Positions 12,139-23,290 of a stretch of DNA of 64,000 nucleotides are shown in pieces; position 1 is the first letter of the stretch, and every line of letters starts with the position of its first letter. This DNA comes from Cricetomys ansorgei (lineage: Eukaryota > Chordata > Mammalia > Rodentia > Nesomyidae). The stretch covers positions 17,877,501 through 17,941,500 of the forward strand of contig JAMJFZ010001815.1 in the NCBI GenBank assembly GCA_026225945.1, read 5' to 3'. The notes under the pieces are model-generated. The model saw nothing but the letters and a program-made list of their open reading frames with translations. It was not told where the DNA came from and did no database searches. Both the position numbers and the translations under genes were made by a program.

Positions 12139-13589
12139 CTCTAGCCAATCCTCTAACAGCAGGAAACCTGTGCAATCTACATATAAAAGGGAGGCTAAGA
12201 TCTCTTCTTAGAGTAGCTGATGTGGAAGATAATGACAGCAAGAGCTCAGCAGATGTGTATCTTGAGGAAAGCTTGTACTGTAGCACAGGTCATGTTATCT
12301 GAGGAAGACCTGAATATATGATGCTCTGCAATGCTCTAACATAGTACCTACACATAGTGAGCAGACCTTTGGAATCATGTAGTCCCACTCTGGGCTTACA
12401 GATTTGAATATTGGCATGTCTAGGAGTCATTAGTCTTACCACTATTGATTCGATTTGAATGAATTCACATGAAAGAAACATTAAAGATTGTAATGATATT
12501 CACTGCTTTACATTCTCTGATAAATACATTCACTTCCTGTTGTCATGTCTTTATAAATAGTCATGTCATAATTAGAATAATCTCAGAAGCACACCGAATC
12601 ATTGCTATGTGACTGAAAACTTAATTCCCCAACAAATGCTGAGGGCTTCTGTGTGCCATTCCCTTCTATAAGCACCGATAGACACAGTGAGGAATGGGAA
12701 AAACCAAACACGATACTGTAATAGACATTAACTACTGGACGGTCATCGTTTTTGCCTCTATCTATAGTTGTTCATTTTCAGAATAAAAACAACCCCACCA
12801 TTACAGCGACAACAGAAAGCCATCTTGATCCCTGCCTTTCTCTAGGATCGATTTTTTTTAAATCTGTTTTTTATTTAATAAATATTGCTTTTGTTTTGTG
12901 ATATGCATTCTAACAACTGACTGGGTTCATTCTTGCTGGGGAAGGTTTTTCTCTTGCCCCTTAAACTTTTATTTTGGAAAACACCAAAGGCCTACTAAAA
13001 AGGAGCAGGAGAAGTTTGAAGAGCTTTCTTATTATGAGAACTGGGAGCAAGCCATTAATAAGAACTTCATCTCTCCAAATATATTAGTGAAATTTTTAAC
13101 ATATTTTTTTTCTAAATAACATAGTTTTTTTAAAAAAATAACCACAACAGTTTCAATGAAGAAAAGAGATTTACAATGATATATTGAAGCCACCTACATG
13201 CATATATACACACACTCTCCAAGGTTCGGAGAACTGTCCCACTAGTTCCATTTTGAAAGAACATAACCCAAACTTCGCAGCTGTCATGTTTCTGTTGTCT
13301 GCTTTAATCAAGACCAGCTCCTTGGTATTTTCCTGTTTTTATAACTTGATGGTTTTGTCAAATTCACATACAGAATGTCCCTAAATTTGCTTTATCAAAT
13401 GCTTCCTTATGATTAGATTCAATTTGTGCTTTTATGGGAACACTAGAGTAATGATTTTATGCTCTTATCTCATGGGAAGATTTAGTGCATCCTTCAGTTT
13501 TGTCCCATCATCAGTGATGTTGTCTTTATTTATTCTGTTCCTTTAAAAAGGCATTTACTGATGAATACAGGCTTAAAAACTGACACAAA
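12139..13589. other. Unique noncoding sequence
   Basis: No gene recognised. A/T-rich tracts at about 12850-12890 and 13099-13142. The frame 12898-13119 has no motif. Confidence 0.45.
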
Positions 13590-14640
13590 TTTATGGTGTA
13601 TCTGTGAGGTTTCAATACATGCATACATTGTGTAATTTTTAAATCAGGTTAACCAAACTTCCTCATACACTTAGCATTTCTTCATTTGTGGAAACAGTCC
13701 AAATCCTGTTTCTAGCTTTTTGAGATATATTATGCAACTGTTGTTTGTGGACAGCCTTCTGTGCCATATTGTACCATAGTTTATTATTCCTAACTCTAAC
13801 TAAATGCCCATCCATCAACCTTTTCCAGTTCTCTTGCATGAAAACATTTTTTAAAATATATTCACTGATGTGAATAGATTATGGGTTTACTAATCTTTCT
13901 ATGTCTGGTTTATTTCAATTAACATTAAATTTCAATTAACATATAGATCTCTAGTTCTGTACATGTTGTAAATGCCAGAAGTTCGTTCTTTTAATGGCTG
14001 TGTGCATTTTCTTATCAATGTATCCTGTGTTTTCCTTATTCATTTATCAGACGCTGGACTCTTAAGTTGGTTCTACTTCTTAGCTCTTGTATGTAATCGT
14101 ACAGTACATATGGGAGTGCAACTGTCTCTTCAACAAGCAACTTTCAACTCCTTTAGACATATGTCCAATACTTGGGTTGCTGGATCGTATAGTAGTTCAG
14201 TTGTGGTTATTATTGTTGCTGTGGTTTAACGACTCTGTCATGTGTTCTACAATGGCTGTGTTCATTTACATTCCAAGGGACAATGTGCGAGAGTTCCCTT
14301 TCCACAACACCCTGGTTAGTACATGCAATCCTGAGTCTCTTTGATAAAGCTAAGTCTTATTGAGATAACCCAATTTCTCATTGTGTTTTTGATTCTCATT
14401 TTCCTAATGACTGGTGATATGGAAATTTTTAAATAGTCCTGTTGGCATAGTCTTCTTTCAAGAAATGTCTAGATCTATTGTCCATTTTTTTAAAAATTTT
14501 ATGACTTTGTGTTTTACTGTTGAGTTTTTTTTTTAATTCCTTTAATTATTTTGGATCAGAACCTTTTTTCAGAGGTAAAATGTTTAACTCACATCTTGAC
14601 TTGATACTATTCTATTCTTTAAAAAAAATATTGTATTTTT
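13590..14640 (-). repeat. Ancient L1 (L1M-type) 3' region, antisense
   Basis: The plus strand follows inverted L1 3' UTR/ORF2-end phrases: AATACATGCATACATTGTGTAA, TATTCCTAACTCTAACTAAA, TATGTCTGGTTTATTTCAATTAACAT, GTTGTAAATGCCAGAAGTTC, CATATGGGAGTGCAACTGTCTCTTC, TTGGGTTGCTGGATCGTATAGTAG and AAGAAATGTCTAGATCTATTGTCC. Divergence is high and no frame is open. A 13-bp word is duplicated at about 13912 and 13929. Confidence 0.75.
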
Positions 14641-15287
14641 TTGTTGTGCTGCATTTTTACTTAAATTTTAACAATAGGAGAGTAGCAAGCCTTGGATACC
14701 TCATTGCTCACCCATCAACTGTACACACCCAGTTGTGTACAGAGATCAACCCAGCAGAAGTATGTCTCTGTACGTGTTTGCAAATTGACAAATAGATCAT
14801 TGTGTCTGGAGGGAGAATGTAGCTACAGAGCCAAATCAAATTTCTGAAGACCAGTATGAAGATTATGAGCTTTATTCTGCATTTGATAAGATGTCATTCA
14901 AACTTCTAGGACATGAAGTAACATAACGAGTGTGTATTTTTAGAAGGTATAAGTTTTAAAAGAAAACCTCAGGTTTGCAAAACATAAATCCTTTCCCTAA
15001 GTCTGATCATTCTAATTTATACAACGTAATCTTAATTAGTTGAATTTAGGAGATTGAGTTTTGCTGAGTTATCTTCCTCTCACATCAATTATAAATAATA
15101 TCTTTTTGAATGGGATAATAATAATTCTTCGTGTATATTTGGAAGTTTAAGAAGAGAAGGGACATATGCCACATTCTTGAAAACCTGGAAAAATACCAGA
15201 CCTTAGATTTGCTCTATAGCAAGGTACAGAGGGCATATCACAGACACTGCTGGCCAGCTTTGGTTGGAATGAGTAGAGGACCTAAGC
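14641..15287. other. Unique noncoding sequence
   Basis: No gene or repeat recognised. Confidence 0.45.
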
Positions 15288-15499
15288 TGGTGGTTCTCAA
15301 CCTTCCTGTGTCCCTTTAACATGGTTCTTCATGTTGTGCTGACCCACAACCATGAAGTTATTTTCATTGCTACTTCATAACTGTAATTTTGCTACTGTTA
15401 TGAATTGTAAATATCTGCTATGCACATGGTCTTAGGCGACTCCATTGAAAGGGTCATTCAACCTCAAAGGGGTTGTAACACATGGGTTGAGAACCGCTG
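15288..15499 (-). mobile_element. URR1-type hAT-Charlie element, copy 2, inverted
   Basis: Opposite orientation to the other copies: it reads TGGTGGTTCTCAACCTTCC, ACATGGTTCTTCATGTTGTG, CAACCATGAAGTTATTTTCA, then GGGTTGAGAACCGCTG. Flanks CCTAAG (15281-15286) and TCTGAG (15501-15506) resemble the hAT target core TCTAGA but are not an exact duplication. Confidence 0.9.
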
Positions 15500-16455
15500 C
15501 TCTGAGCTAACCTAATACAGGTCATACTTGAAGGTTAGTGCCAAAAACAGAGGAACTAGACTGATGGGGATACTCTTCTCGGGAGCCTCAGTGGGCTTCC
15601 CACAGACATGAGCTATTTCCTATGTCCCTAAGAACAGAGAGGGAACTGGCTTGGGAGTGGCTTGCAGCAAGGTGCAATGCCCAAGTCACACATATGAAAA
15701 GATTATACATCCCTGGAATTTGAGTGCAGACTTGAGGCTCACACCCTAGAAAATGTATTTCAGAACATGAAAGAAAAACGTACATTATCTATTTTGAACT
15801 ACATAAACCTCTTTTAGAATTTAGAATCCAACAAATGATAAGTGAGTATTGTTTAATCAATGGTATGTTATAGCATTTCATTAAGTAGACAAGGACAGGG
15901 TAAATGGGTTCAATTTTATGAGTTAGAAAATAGTTTCAGGCTAATGTGATTGTCGTTACCTAAAAATTACACATGGGATTAAGATCAGAGTAGTAGGATA
16001 GGAAAATAAATCTATTAAGAAGCAACAGATAGAGCTAAATGATGAATTAATGCAGAGGCATGCTAATTACTGTGATATTCAGCCTCATCATGAAGAGGAT
16101 GAGGAGCCAATGGATACTTTAAATGATAAATATCTGTGACTATTAACACATTCGTGCCTATTAATAATCTCAAAAGTTGGAGGTAGAGCCAGGAGGGTCA
16201 CAAGGTCGAGGGTACATAGGTTATGTAGCAAGCAAGCTAAAAATAGGTCAAGACACTGGTCCAAAATGAAAAAAAAAGGAAAAGTATTCTGTGACAAACT
16301 AGTGATTTATAAACAAGTTCCCACTAAAACAATCCACACAATTCACAAGAGAAATTTTCCTTTCCAAGGAATAACATTTTTTTAGTCAGTCTATCTCACC
16401 GACTAAGACTCATATAACATAGTTATTTTAATTCTTAATGCTTAATTTCAATGTC
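15500..16455. other. Unique noncoding sequence
   Basis: No gene or repeat recognised. Confidence 0.45.
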
Positions 16456-16605
16456 AAACCAGTTATGATTGCACGTGCCTTTAGTCTCAGAATTCTTTTA
16501 ATCCCAACACTCAGGAAGATGATGTCTGTCTGTGAGTTCAGTGCCAGTATGGTCTTTATAGTGGTTTCCAGGACAACACAGAGGGACCTTGTCTTAAAAA
16601 AAAAA
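16456..16605 (+). repeat. B1 SINE, sense, diverged, with internal duplication
   Basis: Landmarks: GCACGTGCCTTTAGTCTCAG, TTTTAATCCCAACACTCAGG, CTGTCTGTGAGTTCAGTGCC, GTGGTTTCCAGGACAACACA, GACCTTGTCTTAAAAAAAAAA. The promoter-side phrase 'CTTTAGTCTCAGAATTC / CTTTTAATCCCAACACTC' appears twice, suggesting a small internal duplication. Confidence 0.8.
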
Positions 16606-16973
16606 GTGTTCAATAAGTTTAAATTTTTGTAAGATCTCCTTCACTGAAGAAATGTTACAGAATTATTTGCATCATATATAAGAAATAATTGGCCATGAGT
16701 CACTGGAAGCTTATGTAAGACAGAACAGAGTTCCTCAATAACCATCTTGTCTAGAGACAAGTATACCCTATAAAAGAGTGAACTAGGAAGAAACTAGATC
16801 AGCTTTACACAAGTGCTAGGAAACAGGTATTTGTGCAAATCTACATTATGTAAGATTGTTTCTCCTTTCTGGAAATGCAGCTTATTGTAAAGCATATAGC
16901 CCATGTCTAGCAAGTAATAGGAATTCATGGTAAAATGCTGTACTCAAAATAGTAGAATTTGCATCCTTACCTG
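16606..16973. other. Unique noncoding sequence
   Basis: No gene or repeat recognised. Confidence 0.45.
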
Positions 16974-17335
16974 CATTAGTTGCTTTTCCTGGTGCTATAA
17001 TACAATGCCCTAACAAAAGCAACTTTAGGAAGAAGGGTTTTATTTCAGCCTATAGTTCAAGAGTATAGACAACCATTGCTGGAAAGTCCTGGAATCAGAA
17101 GTTTGAAGTGGTTGGTAACATTGTATTCATAGTCAGGAAGCAGAAAAGGGCTAATATTAGTGTTCAGCTCACTTTTCTTTTTCATGCAATCCTGGATTCT
17201 AGCCCAGGAAGTGGTGTAACCCACAGTGGACAGGTCTTTCCAACTCAATTAACCAAATCAAGATAATACCACAAGTATGCCCAGAGCCGTGTCTCCTCGG
17301 TGAATCTAGATCTCATCAATTTGACAACTGAAACT
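16974..17335. repeat. Rodent dispersed repeat (relative of 10230-10612)
   Basis: Phrases CATTAGTTGCTTTTCCTGG, AACAAAAGCAACTTTAGG, GGTTTTATTTCAGCC, GGAAGTGGTGTAACCCACAG, GGACAGGTCTTTCCAACTCA, TCAATTTGACAACTGAAACT follow a very common rodent repeat. The family name is left open. Confidence 0.7.
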
Positions 17336-17604
17336 AACTTTCACATATCCCTGATGTTCTTTGTCTACTTTTCTTATTTACATTTCTTTTATATATCAAT
17401 ACTATTGGTTATCTCATAATACCTTAGTTATAAGCTGTGTTATAAATTAGGTATATCAGATAGTATGGGCCTTACCAAGAGTACAGTTAAATCTGTTGAT
17501 ATAATAGTTTTGACCTTAAAGGTAAACATAAGCTTCAGAACAAAGACCGAAAGAAGTAAAATATTCTATAATTACTGGTTTGCAATTCAAGTGCTGGGAG
17601 AGAT

Positions 17605-17772
17605 TCAAGCTTTATAAATATTGCAGCTCTTGAACTTTTTCCTGGCAAGGATGGCCTGGTAGATGATAGTGTACATCTTGACCTTGAATTACACTCTCAC
17701 AAGCCTCTGATCAGTCCTTACAGCCTTCAGGTACCTGGCCAGCAAAGTGCAGGCAAGCTTGGAGCTGGCCAT
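17605..17772 (-). pseudogene. Possible processed-pseudogene remnant, unidentified
   Basis: The minus strand reads a 56-codon frame starting MASSKLACTLLARYLKAV and ending KKFKSCNIYKA with a stop, broken once by an in-frame TAA at codon 28. It is basic, and G+C is visibly higher than in the flanks, as in a decayed coding copy. In-frame sequence upstream of the ATG stays open for several codons. I cannot name the parent gene and see no poly(A) tail or target duplication. A chance frame remains quite possible. Confidence 0.2.
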
Positions 17773-18127
17773 AAGGCCCTCTGGTGTACTATTGGGCCAT
17801 AATAATGTTACCAGGAAGTCAGATCAAGAGGTCTATTCAGGATTTGGGAGGCACTACTAATTCTAATCACCATTAATGAGGGGAGCTTGACCCTAGGGAG
17901 AAGTTTTGGATGGATTTTCTTTACTCTTGCTCTTGAGGGACCCCAGAATGTTGAAATGTCAGGAACATTTTACTGGTATTTTAGATTGAATTGCTTTGAG
18001 ATACTCAGAAGCAATTTTCTAAATTTTTATAACAAGACCAGGTATGAGACTTCCCCCTTAAACCATTCCAGCTCAAGTAAATGTTGAAAATAAAGCATTT
18101 GCTGAAATGATCCCAGATCTCCACTCT

Positions 18128-18292
18128 TCAAATGGTGCAAAGTCTTAACATCATACTTTTGGCATTCTCCGGAAATGTTTTCTCTTTTATGTCACGCCAC
18201 ACAAATAGTATTTCATCACGTTCAAAAGACCGCTGGGCAACATGCTCTTTCTCAAGCACATACTGTAGTTTCTCAGCCTTCCTGTTTGAATC
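18128..18292 (-). other. Coding-like minus-strand stretch, possible exon or gene relic
   Basis: Reading the minus strand from 18292, 54 codons run open to a TGA at 18128-18130. The product is charged and helix-prone (KAEKLQYVLEKEHVAQ … RDEILFVWRDIKEKTFPENA). The frame is preceded by TTATTTTGACAG, which resembles a splice acceptor, and a stop lies just upstream in the same frame. A weak donor-like GTATGA falls inside it. I do not recognise the protein. Length alone is not significant, so the call rests on composition and the acceptor-like site. Confidence 0.22.
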
Positions 18293-18733
18293 CTGTCAAA
18301 ATAAGTCTGTCTCCTTTGCTTCTGACTGGAGCCCTATGCAGTCTCTTACACACTGGTGATTTATTTAACTTTATCAGAGCCAAGAGGTTGAGAGAAGAAA
18401 AAAAGATCCAGAAGTGTAATTTCTGCCCAATTAAGAAATCATGAAGTCAATCAAACTGTTAAAGCGTACAAACACCTCTCTGTAATATAAAGATTGTTCC
18501 CTGCCATAAAACTATACAGGTAAAGCTGTGTTGTATTGGAAAATAGCAAATAATGGCTTCCTATTTGGAAGAAATCATTGTAAGAGATAGGAGCAAAAAC
18601 CTGAAAAGAGAGACTGGATGAGGGATTCAGGCATGGAGTTATAGCATGACAGTTGCCAGCAGTTCAATTTTACTTAAATATACAAGAAGTCTAAGTAGAA
18701 TGCATACATAAAGGAGCATATGAGAAAGTAATC

Positions 18734-18905
18734 TGCTGGGTGGTGGTGGTAGAGCACGCCTTTAATCCCAGCACTCAGGAGGCAGAGGAAGGCAGATCTC
18801 TGTGAGTTCGAGGCCAACCTGGTCTATAAAATTAGTTCCAGGACAGCCACTTACAGCAGAGAAACGCTGTCTTGGAAAACCAAAAGAAGAAAAAAAAAAG
18901 AAAAG
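18734..18905 (+). repeat. B1 SINE, sense, with target-site duplication
   Basis: A well-preserved B1: GCTGGGTGGTGGTGGTAGAG, GCCTTTAATCCCAGCACTCAGG, CTCTGTGAGTTCGAGGCC, AAACGCTGTCTTGGAAAACC and an A-rich tail. AAGTAATC at 18726-18733 is repeated at 18906-18913 as a target duplication. Confidence 0.95.
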
Positions 18906-18913
18906 AAGTAATC

Positions 18914-19488
18914 ATGACATTCCTGCCAGTGCTATCCAGCTGAAATAAAATCTTAGTAAGTGATATAATTTATAATCTTCTAGTCACCATTTTACAAAAT
19001 GAAAAGAAAAACAATAAATTTAATTCTCTCAACGTATTTCAATAAGGCCAACATATTATCATTATAACAGGTAATCATTTTAAAAGTTATTAAAGAACTA
19101 TTTTACATCCTTTTCATAGTAAATCTTTGAATACTGATGTGTACTTTATACTTACAACCAATCTCAATTCTAAATAACAACTCTTCAAATGCTCAACAGC
19201 AAGCTCTGTCTGGTGACTTTCACTGGGACAGTGTAGTTCTTGTCTTGGTTTTAGTCAATGAGTAACCAATAGGTGAATGAATGAATGAAAGAATGAACAA
19301 ATGGATAATAATCAACAAAAATAATTAGGAGCTGACAATCTTTTTAATCAATGTATATATTCTGTGTGACTTGAATTCAGAAATATGTTCTATTCCCAAA
19401 AGGACTGTTCCATTTCTGATCCCCTGTAGTTGCTCTGATTACCAACAAGGCATTCATTTCTCCTTCCCACAATTCTCTTGCTGTAGAG
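18914..19488. other. Unique noncoding sequence with (GAAT)n
   Basis: Contains a short GAAT array at about 19277-19299. Nothing else recognised. Confidence 0.5.
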
Positions 19489-19709
19489 CAACTGTTCTAA
19501 ATGGGTCGTAGCCCCACTGGGGGCAAATGGCCCTTTCACAGGGGTCACCTAAAACCGTCAAATATTTACATTATGATTCATAACATTAGCCAAATTGCAG
19601 TTATGACGTAGCAATGAAATAATTTTATGGTTGGGGGTCACCACAACATGAGGAACTGTATTAAAGGGCATTAGGAACCCTAATTAGGAACCAGGGTTGA
19701 GAACCACTG
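19489..19709 (+). mobile_element. URR1-type hAT-Charlie element, copy 3
   Basis: Begins CAACTGTTCTAAATGGGTCG and ends GGGTTGAGAACCACTG. The body carries TTCACAGGGGTCACCTAAAA, TTACATTATGATTCATAACA, GGTTGGGGGTCACCACAACA and TGAGGAACTGTATTAAAGGG. Flanks are CTGTAGAG (19481-19488) and TTCTACAG (19710-19717), agreeing at 5 of 8 positions and centred on TCTA/TAGA-like cores. Confidence 0.9.
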
Positions 19710-19949
19710 TTCTACAGTAAAGTAACTTTATCTCTGGTTCTACAAACGTACATGTGATTTAGCCCTAGGTTGGTCAGGCAAATGTTTCTCTTGATTCAGT
19801 TACTGATTTTGATACGGACTGTGATATTAGAGGAGACTTTTCTAGGGTGTGTGCCCTCTCTAATAAGAAAGCAACCTAGAAAACTCTTTCTCTGCCATTC
19901 CCTGGATATAAACAAAGGACTATTAAGCAGCTATGTTGCAACTACCTGG

Positions 19950-20625
19950 AGAGGAAGCCTGAGAATGCAGAATGAAATAGAGGTACTTGGTGAGCACAAT
20001 AAACTTCACAATGTATGGAGTCCTATTGCAGCCGATAGCTACTGTGCTGGTCCACAAAGAAGATAAGGAGATATTTTCACAGATGCACACCCTGCCAGAC
20101 CGTAGCAGAGGGAACAACATATCATAGCAAGCACCATTCTGGACAGTGGAACCCCAACTGTCTGATCTCAGATGTTTTATCTTGGGTTTATTTATGCTTT
20201 AAAGAAGTTCTTCAGGTGTTGCAAAAACTCCACCTTCTCCTACAAAGTCCTATTTGCATAATGAAAGAAACTTGTAGCTTAGTCTCATCCCACAATCTTT
20301 TAGCAGCCAAAAGGTGTCACCTTTACAGTGGAGGAATTTGAGGCCCAGGAAGCTCCAACCACCCTTTAATGGCTGAGCAATGTCATTTTATGATGGGGGA
20401 GCTCAAAGCCTAAAGATTGTGTTCTCTCCTTGTTGCCTGAGACTGTGGGAGAGGGACTACAGGAATTTCTCCACAGCAATTTTGCTCTTTACCACAATGA
20501 CTCTGCCAGAGAGCCATGAGCAGGTGCAGGTCATGAGAAAGTAAGCGTCTTAATCACAGATTTACATCAAGCCAACACCTGTAGATGGAAGTAGACTGCC
20601 AAGGCTTAGGCAGCCCTCCCCACAA
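19950..20625 (-). mobile_element. LTR-like element (probable ERVL/MaLR-type solo LTR), antisense
   Basis: Shares several words, inverted, with the insert at 51890-52222. A 17-bp word (20569-20585) matches 51963-51979 exactly. A 15-bp word (20139-20153) matches 52081-52095, and a 12-bp word (20089-20100) matches 52133-52144. On the minus strand it holds GCATAAATAAAC (AATAAA at 20187-20192), as in an LTR R region, and starts near TGTTGTGGGGAGGGCTGCC. The ERVL/MaLR assignment is inference and exact ends are not visible. The chance 134-codon frame at 20562-20966 partly lies in it. Confidence 0.5.
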
Positions 20626-20639
20626 CATCCTGCATCATA

Positions 20640-21922
20640 TGGAAGAGGCTGTAATCCATTTTCCACTTTCTCCTTCTTCAGCAGTGCACTTTGCTTAATT
20701 CTGACACGTCGCACAAAATGAATACTACCTCCCTTGCCACCTTTCCTAAGATGTGTAGTCATGTGATTAATTCCTGCAGATGAGACCCAGGGGAGTGTAA
20801 CATGTAGCTTGCTAGATGTCTCATCCATCACGCCTAGCTCTATAACAGCTCTGTGGGTTTTGTTGTGGCCTTGAGATTGAAGGTTGTGCAATGAAGAGAA
20901 AGGAGCAGAAGATTTTGAGCCTGTGTCCTTACCAAGAGCATGGGGTCTCTTACTGTGTTTGTACACCTATCTCCACACTATTTGCATGAAAGAGACACAA
21001 ACATCTGTCTTTCCACAACCATGGATATTTTGAATCTTAATGTTGTGACTAAGTCTGATCAGAATGCAGCACTCTGCTAGACTAGTGACCAATATAAGCA
21101 GATACCAAAATACAGTTCTTCATAGAGAAAATAAGAATTCAGCAAGGAGATGTGGTTTGTTTTGTTTTGTTTTTTGTTTTTCTTTTGGTAGAGACAGGAA
21201 CAGGACTGTCTTGTACAGCCAGGGCAAAACTCTACAAGCTATGGTCTTCAGGACAGTGAGGTGTCTTTTGAACTGGGTCTCTGGCCTAGTCACCCCAAGC
21301 TCTGAGCACAAACAGGCCAAAGGCCAGAGGGAATGCTTCTGGAACACAATCACAACAGAAGACAAGAGATAAAGAAGCAACAATTATAAACATGGCTTTG
21401 ATCAGACTGAGCTCCCTGGAACAGGAGAGGCATTTAAATTACTTCTTTTACATAACTTGGAAGCCAATGAATAATTATTTTAATCAGAAAAAAAGGCCTG
21501 TTTTGTTTATTCACTTTTTTATTTATGTAACAAATTATATTTTACAGGTCACTCAGTGGACAAGGTAGGCATAAGGAAACTATTTGTAGTCTTCTCAGCA
21601 CAAAAGAATGATAGCTTGAACTTGGAGCAACAGAAATGGAGACGGGCACCTTTATTTTTAGAGAAGTAAAGCACTGGATAAATGGGAGGGATATGACAAT
21701 AGTTAATTAACCTTGATTGATTTTTTTTTTATCTGATTGTAAGTCATTACCATTCTTTGTCCTTAGTCTTCAGAGAGCATGACCCACAAGGAGTAGGAAG
21801 AGAGATAGGTTAAATAATGGCAGATGGATAAGAAAGGTTCAGAGAATGGGACAGTGTATGAGAATAATCAGGACTCCTGGGATCAGCCTGAGGACAGGAA
21901 GCAAAGGAAACAGCGACGGGCA
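20640..21922. other. Unique noncoding sequence with T/G-rich tract
   Basis: No gene recognised. A (GTTTT)-rich tract lies at about 21151-21188. The overlapping frames at 21064-21372 (plus) and 21120-21383 (minus) span it and carry no family motif. Confidence 0.45.
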
Positions 21923-21985
21923 TTTGCAGAAAGGGTTTTATTTGCAGAAAGGGTTTTACCTTGGCTGAAGGAGGCCAAGGTAAAA
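21923..21985. repeat. 18-bp tandem duplication joined to a 12-bp inverted repeat
   Basis: TTTGCAGAAAGGGTTTTA occurs at 21923-21940 and again at 21941-21958, identical. Overlapping its end, TTTTACCTTGGC (21954-21965) is repeated inverted as GCCAAGGTAAAA (21974-21985) around an 8-base loop, a perfect 12-bp stem. Confidence 0.9.
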
Positions 21986-22290
21986 AGAGAGAGGGAAGCA
22001 CACACAGGGGTTTGCTCCTGTAAGATACTCACCCAAACATTTCTTATAGAAAGTATGTCAACTCAGAGGATGCCATTCTCAGAAGGTGGAGAAATGGATC
22101 TTCTGCCAGTTGCTGGCAAATCTTATAGCTGATTTTTTTAAATGAAAGCATTAACTTACTTTTATTGACATCTTGTCTGTTACATATACGTTTGATTCCA
22201 GAATTTCTATTTTTTAAAAGAAACATTTTTTCCAGTTACACAGATTTAACTAATAATTCATCTTTGTCCATTTTTCATTTCTGTACCATA

Positions 22291-22350
22291 CATAGACTAT
22301 GTATGTATAGACTATGTATGTATAGACTATGTATGTATGTATAGACTATG
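22291..22350. repeat. 15-bp tandem repeat, about 4 copies
   Basis: Unit TATAGACTATGTATG at 22291-22305, 22306-22320, 22321-22335 (with an extra TATG) and a partial copy at 22340-22350. Confidence 0.95.
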
Positions 22351-22426
22351 ACAATATTAAACATAAAATTTATCAAATTCAGAAAAACCATAATTCTATT
22401 ACCAGATGCTTAAATTCTCTTTGAAG

Positions 22427-22601
22427 TTTTGTTTTGTTTTGTTTTGTTTTGGTGTTTTTGCCAGTGTAGTGGCACATGCTTTTAATCCCAGCACTCAGAA
22501 GGCAGAGGCAGGTGGATCTCTGTGAGTTCCAGGTCTGCATAGTGAATTCCAGGACAGCCAAGGTTATGTAGAGAGACCTTGTCTCAAAAAATAAAATAAA
22601 A
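22427..22601 (+). repeat. (TTTTG)n followed by B1 SINE, sense
   Basis: A TTTTG array at 22427-22451 precedes a B1 at about 22461-22601: CCAGTGTAGTGGCACATGCT, TTTAATCCCAGCACTCAGAAGG, TCTCTGTGAGTTCCAGGTC, GAGACCTTGTCTCAAAAAATAAAATAAAAA. Confidence 0.93.
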
Positions 22602-23122
22602 ATTTTTCAAAAATTTTATACAATTGAGACACATGTCTTTTTTTTAAGTTGGATTTTTGTTTCATTTCATTTAATATTTGTCATCAAACGGACATATTTC
22701 TATGATTTTAAAATTCTTTCATTAAAATAATGGTGATAAAACATATTTAATGAGATTGTTATATTTTAATATTAGTAAATATTGTGATTTCATGACTATT
22801 AAATAGTTTTCTCATCACTTCAGAAAATGTAACTATTTAAGTCCTTTTAAATGCTTCAATCAAATAAGCAATACTGAAGTAACCATCCTTCTGTATAAAA
22901 GTTCTTTCATGTCAAGATTGTTTTCTTGGGTTTGATTACCAAGGCACAATTATTGAGATGAACATGAATGCTCTATCAGCCTATTTTTTTAATCATTCTT
23001 GACTCTACATTCCTTTCTAGAGTTTGTCTAATAGATCATCCCTGAAAAAGTCCATTTTCTGCCCTACTTTTCAAATCAGGCCCTTCTCCCTCTTTCCAGT
23101 GTCACAGCTCAGGGCCTGAATG
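22602..23122. other. Unique noncoding sequence
   Basis: A/T-rich, no gene or repeat recognised. Confidence 0.45.
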
Positions 23123-23290
23123 GTAGGGCAGGGGAGATGAGTTAGTGCTTAAGAGATCTTGACACTCATAGAGGACCCGAGTTCAGTTCACAGCACTGCA
23201 TTCATATTCACAGACCCATGCGCTGAAATTGTGTGTGTGTGTGTGTGTCTGTGTGTGTATACACAAAAGTAAAAGTAATAAAAATAAAGC
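23123..23290 (+). repeat. B3/B2-type SINE, sense, with internal (GT)n
   Basis: GGGCAGGGGAGATGAGTTAG, CTTAAGAGATCTTGACACTC, AGAGGACCCGAGTTCAGTTC and ACAGCACTGCATTCATATTC follow the tRNA-derived head of B2/B3 elements. A (GT)n array fills 23230-23259 in the 3' part, followed by an AATAAAAATAAA-type tail. Confidence 0.8.

Noticed and set aside
20562..20966. 134-codon minus-strand frame
   Set aside because: Overlaps the LTR-like element and shows no gag, pol or env motif or other domain.
21064..21383. Overlapping 102- and 87-codon frames on opposite strands
   Set aside because: Both cross a GTTTT tract and neither has a motif; shadows of low-complexity sequence.
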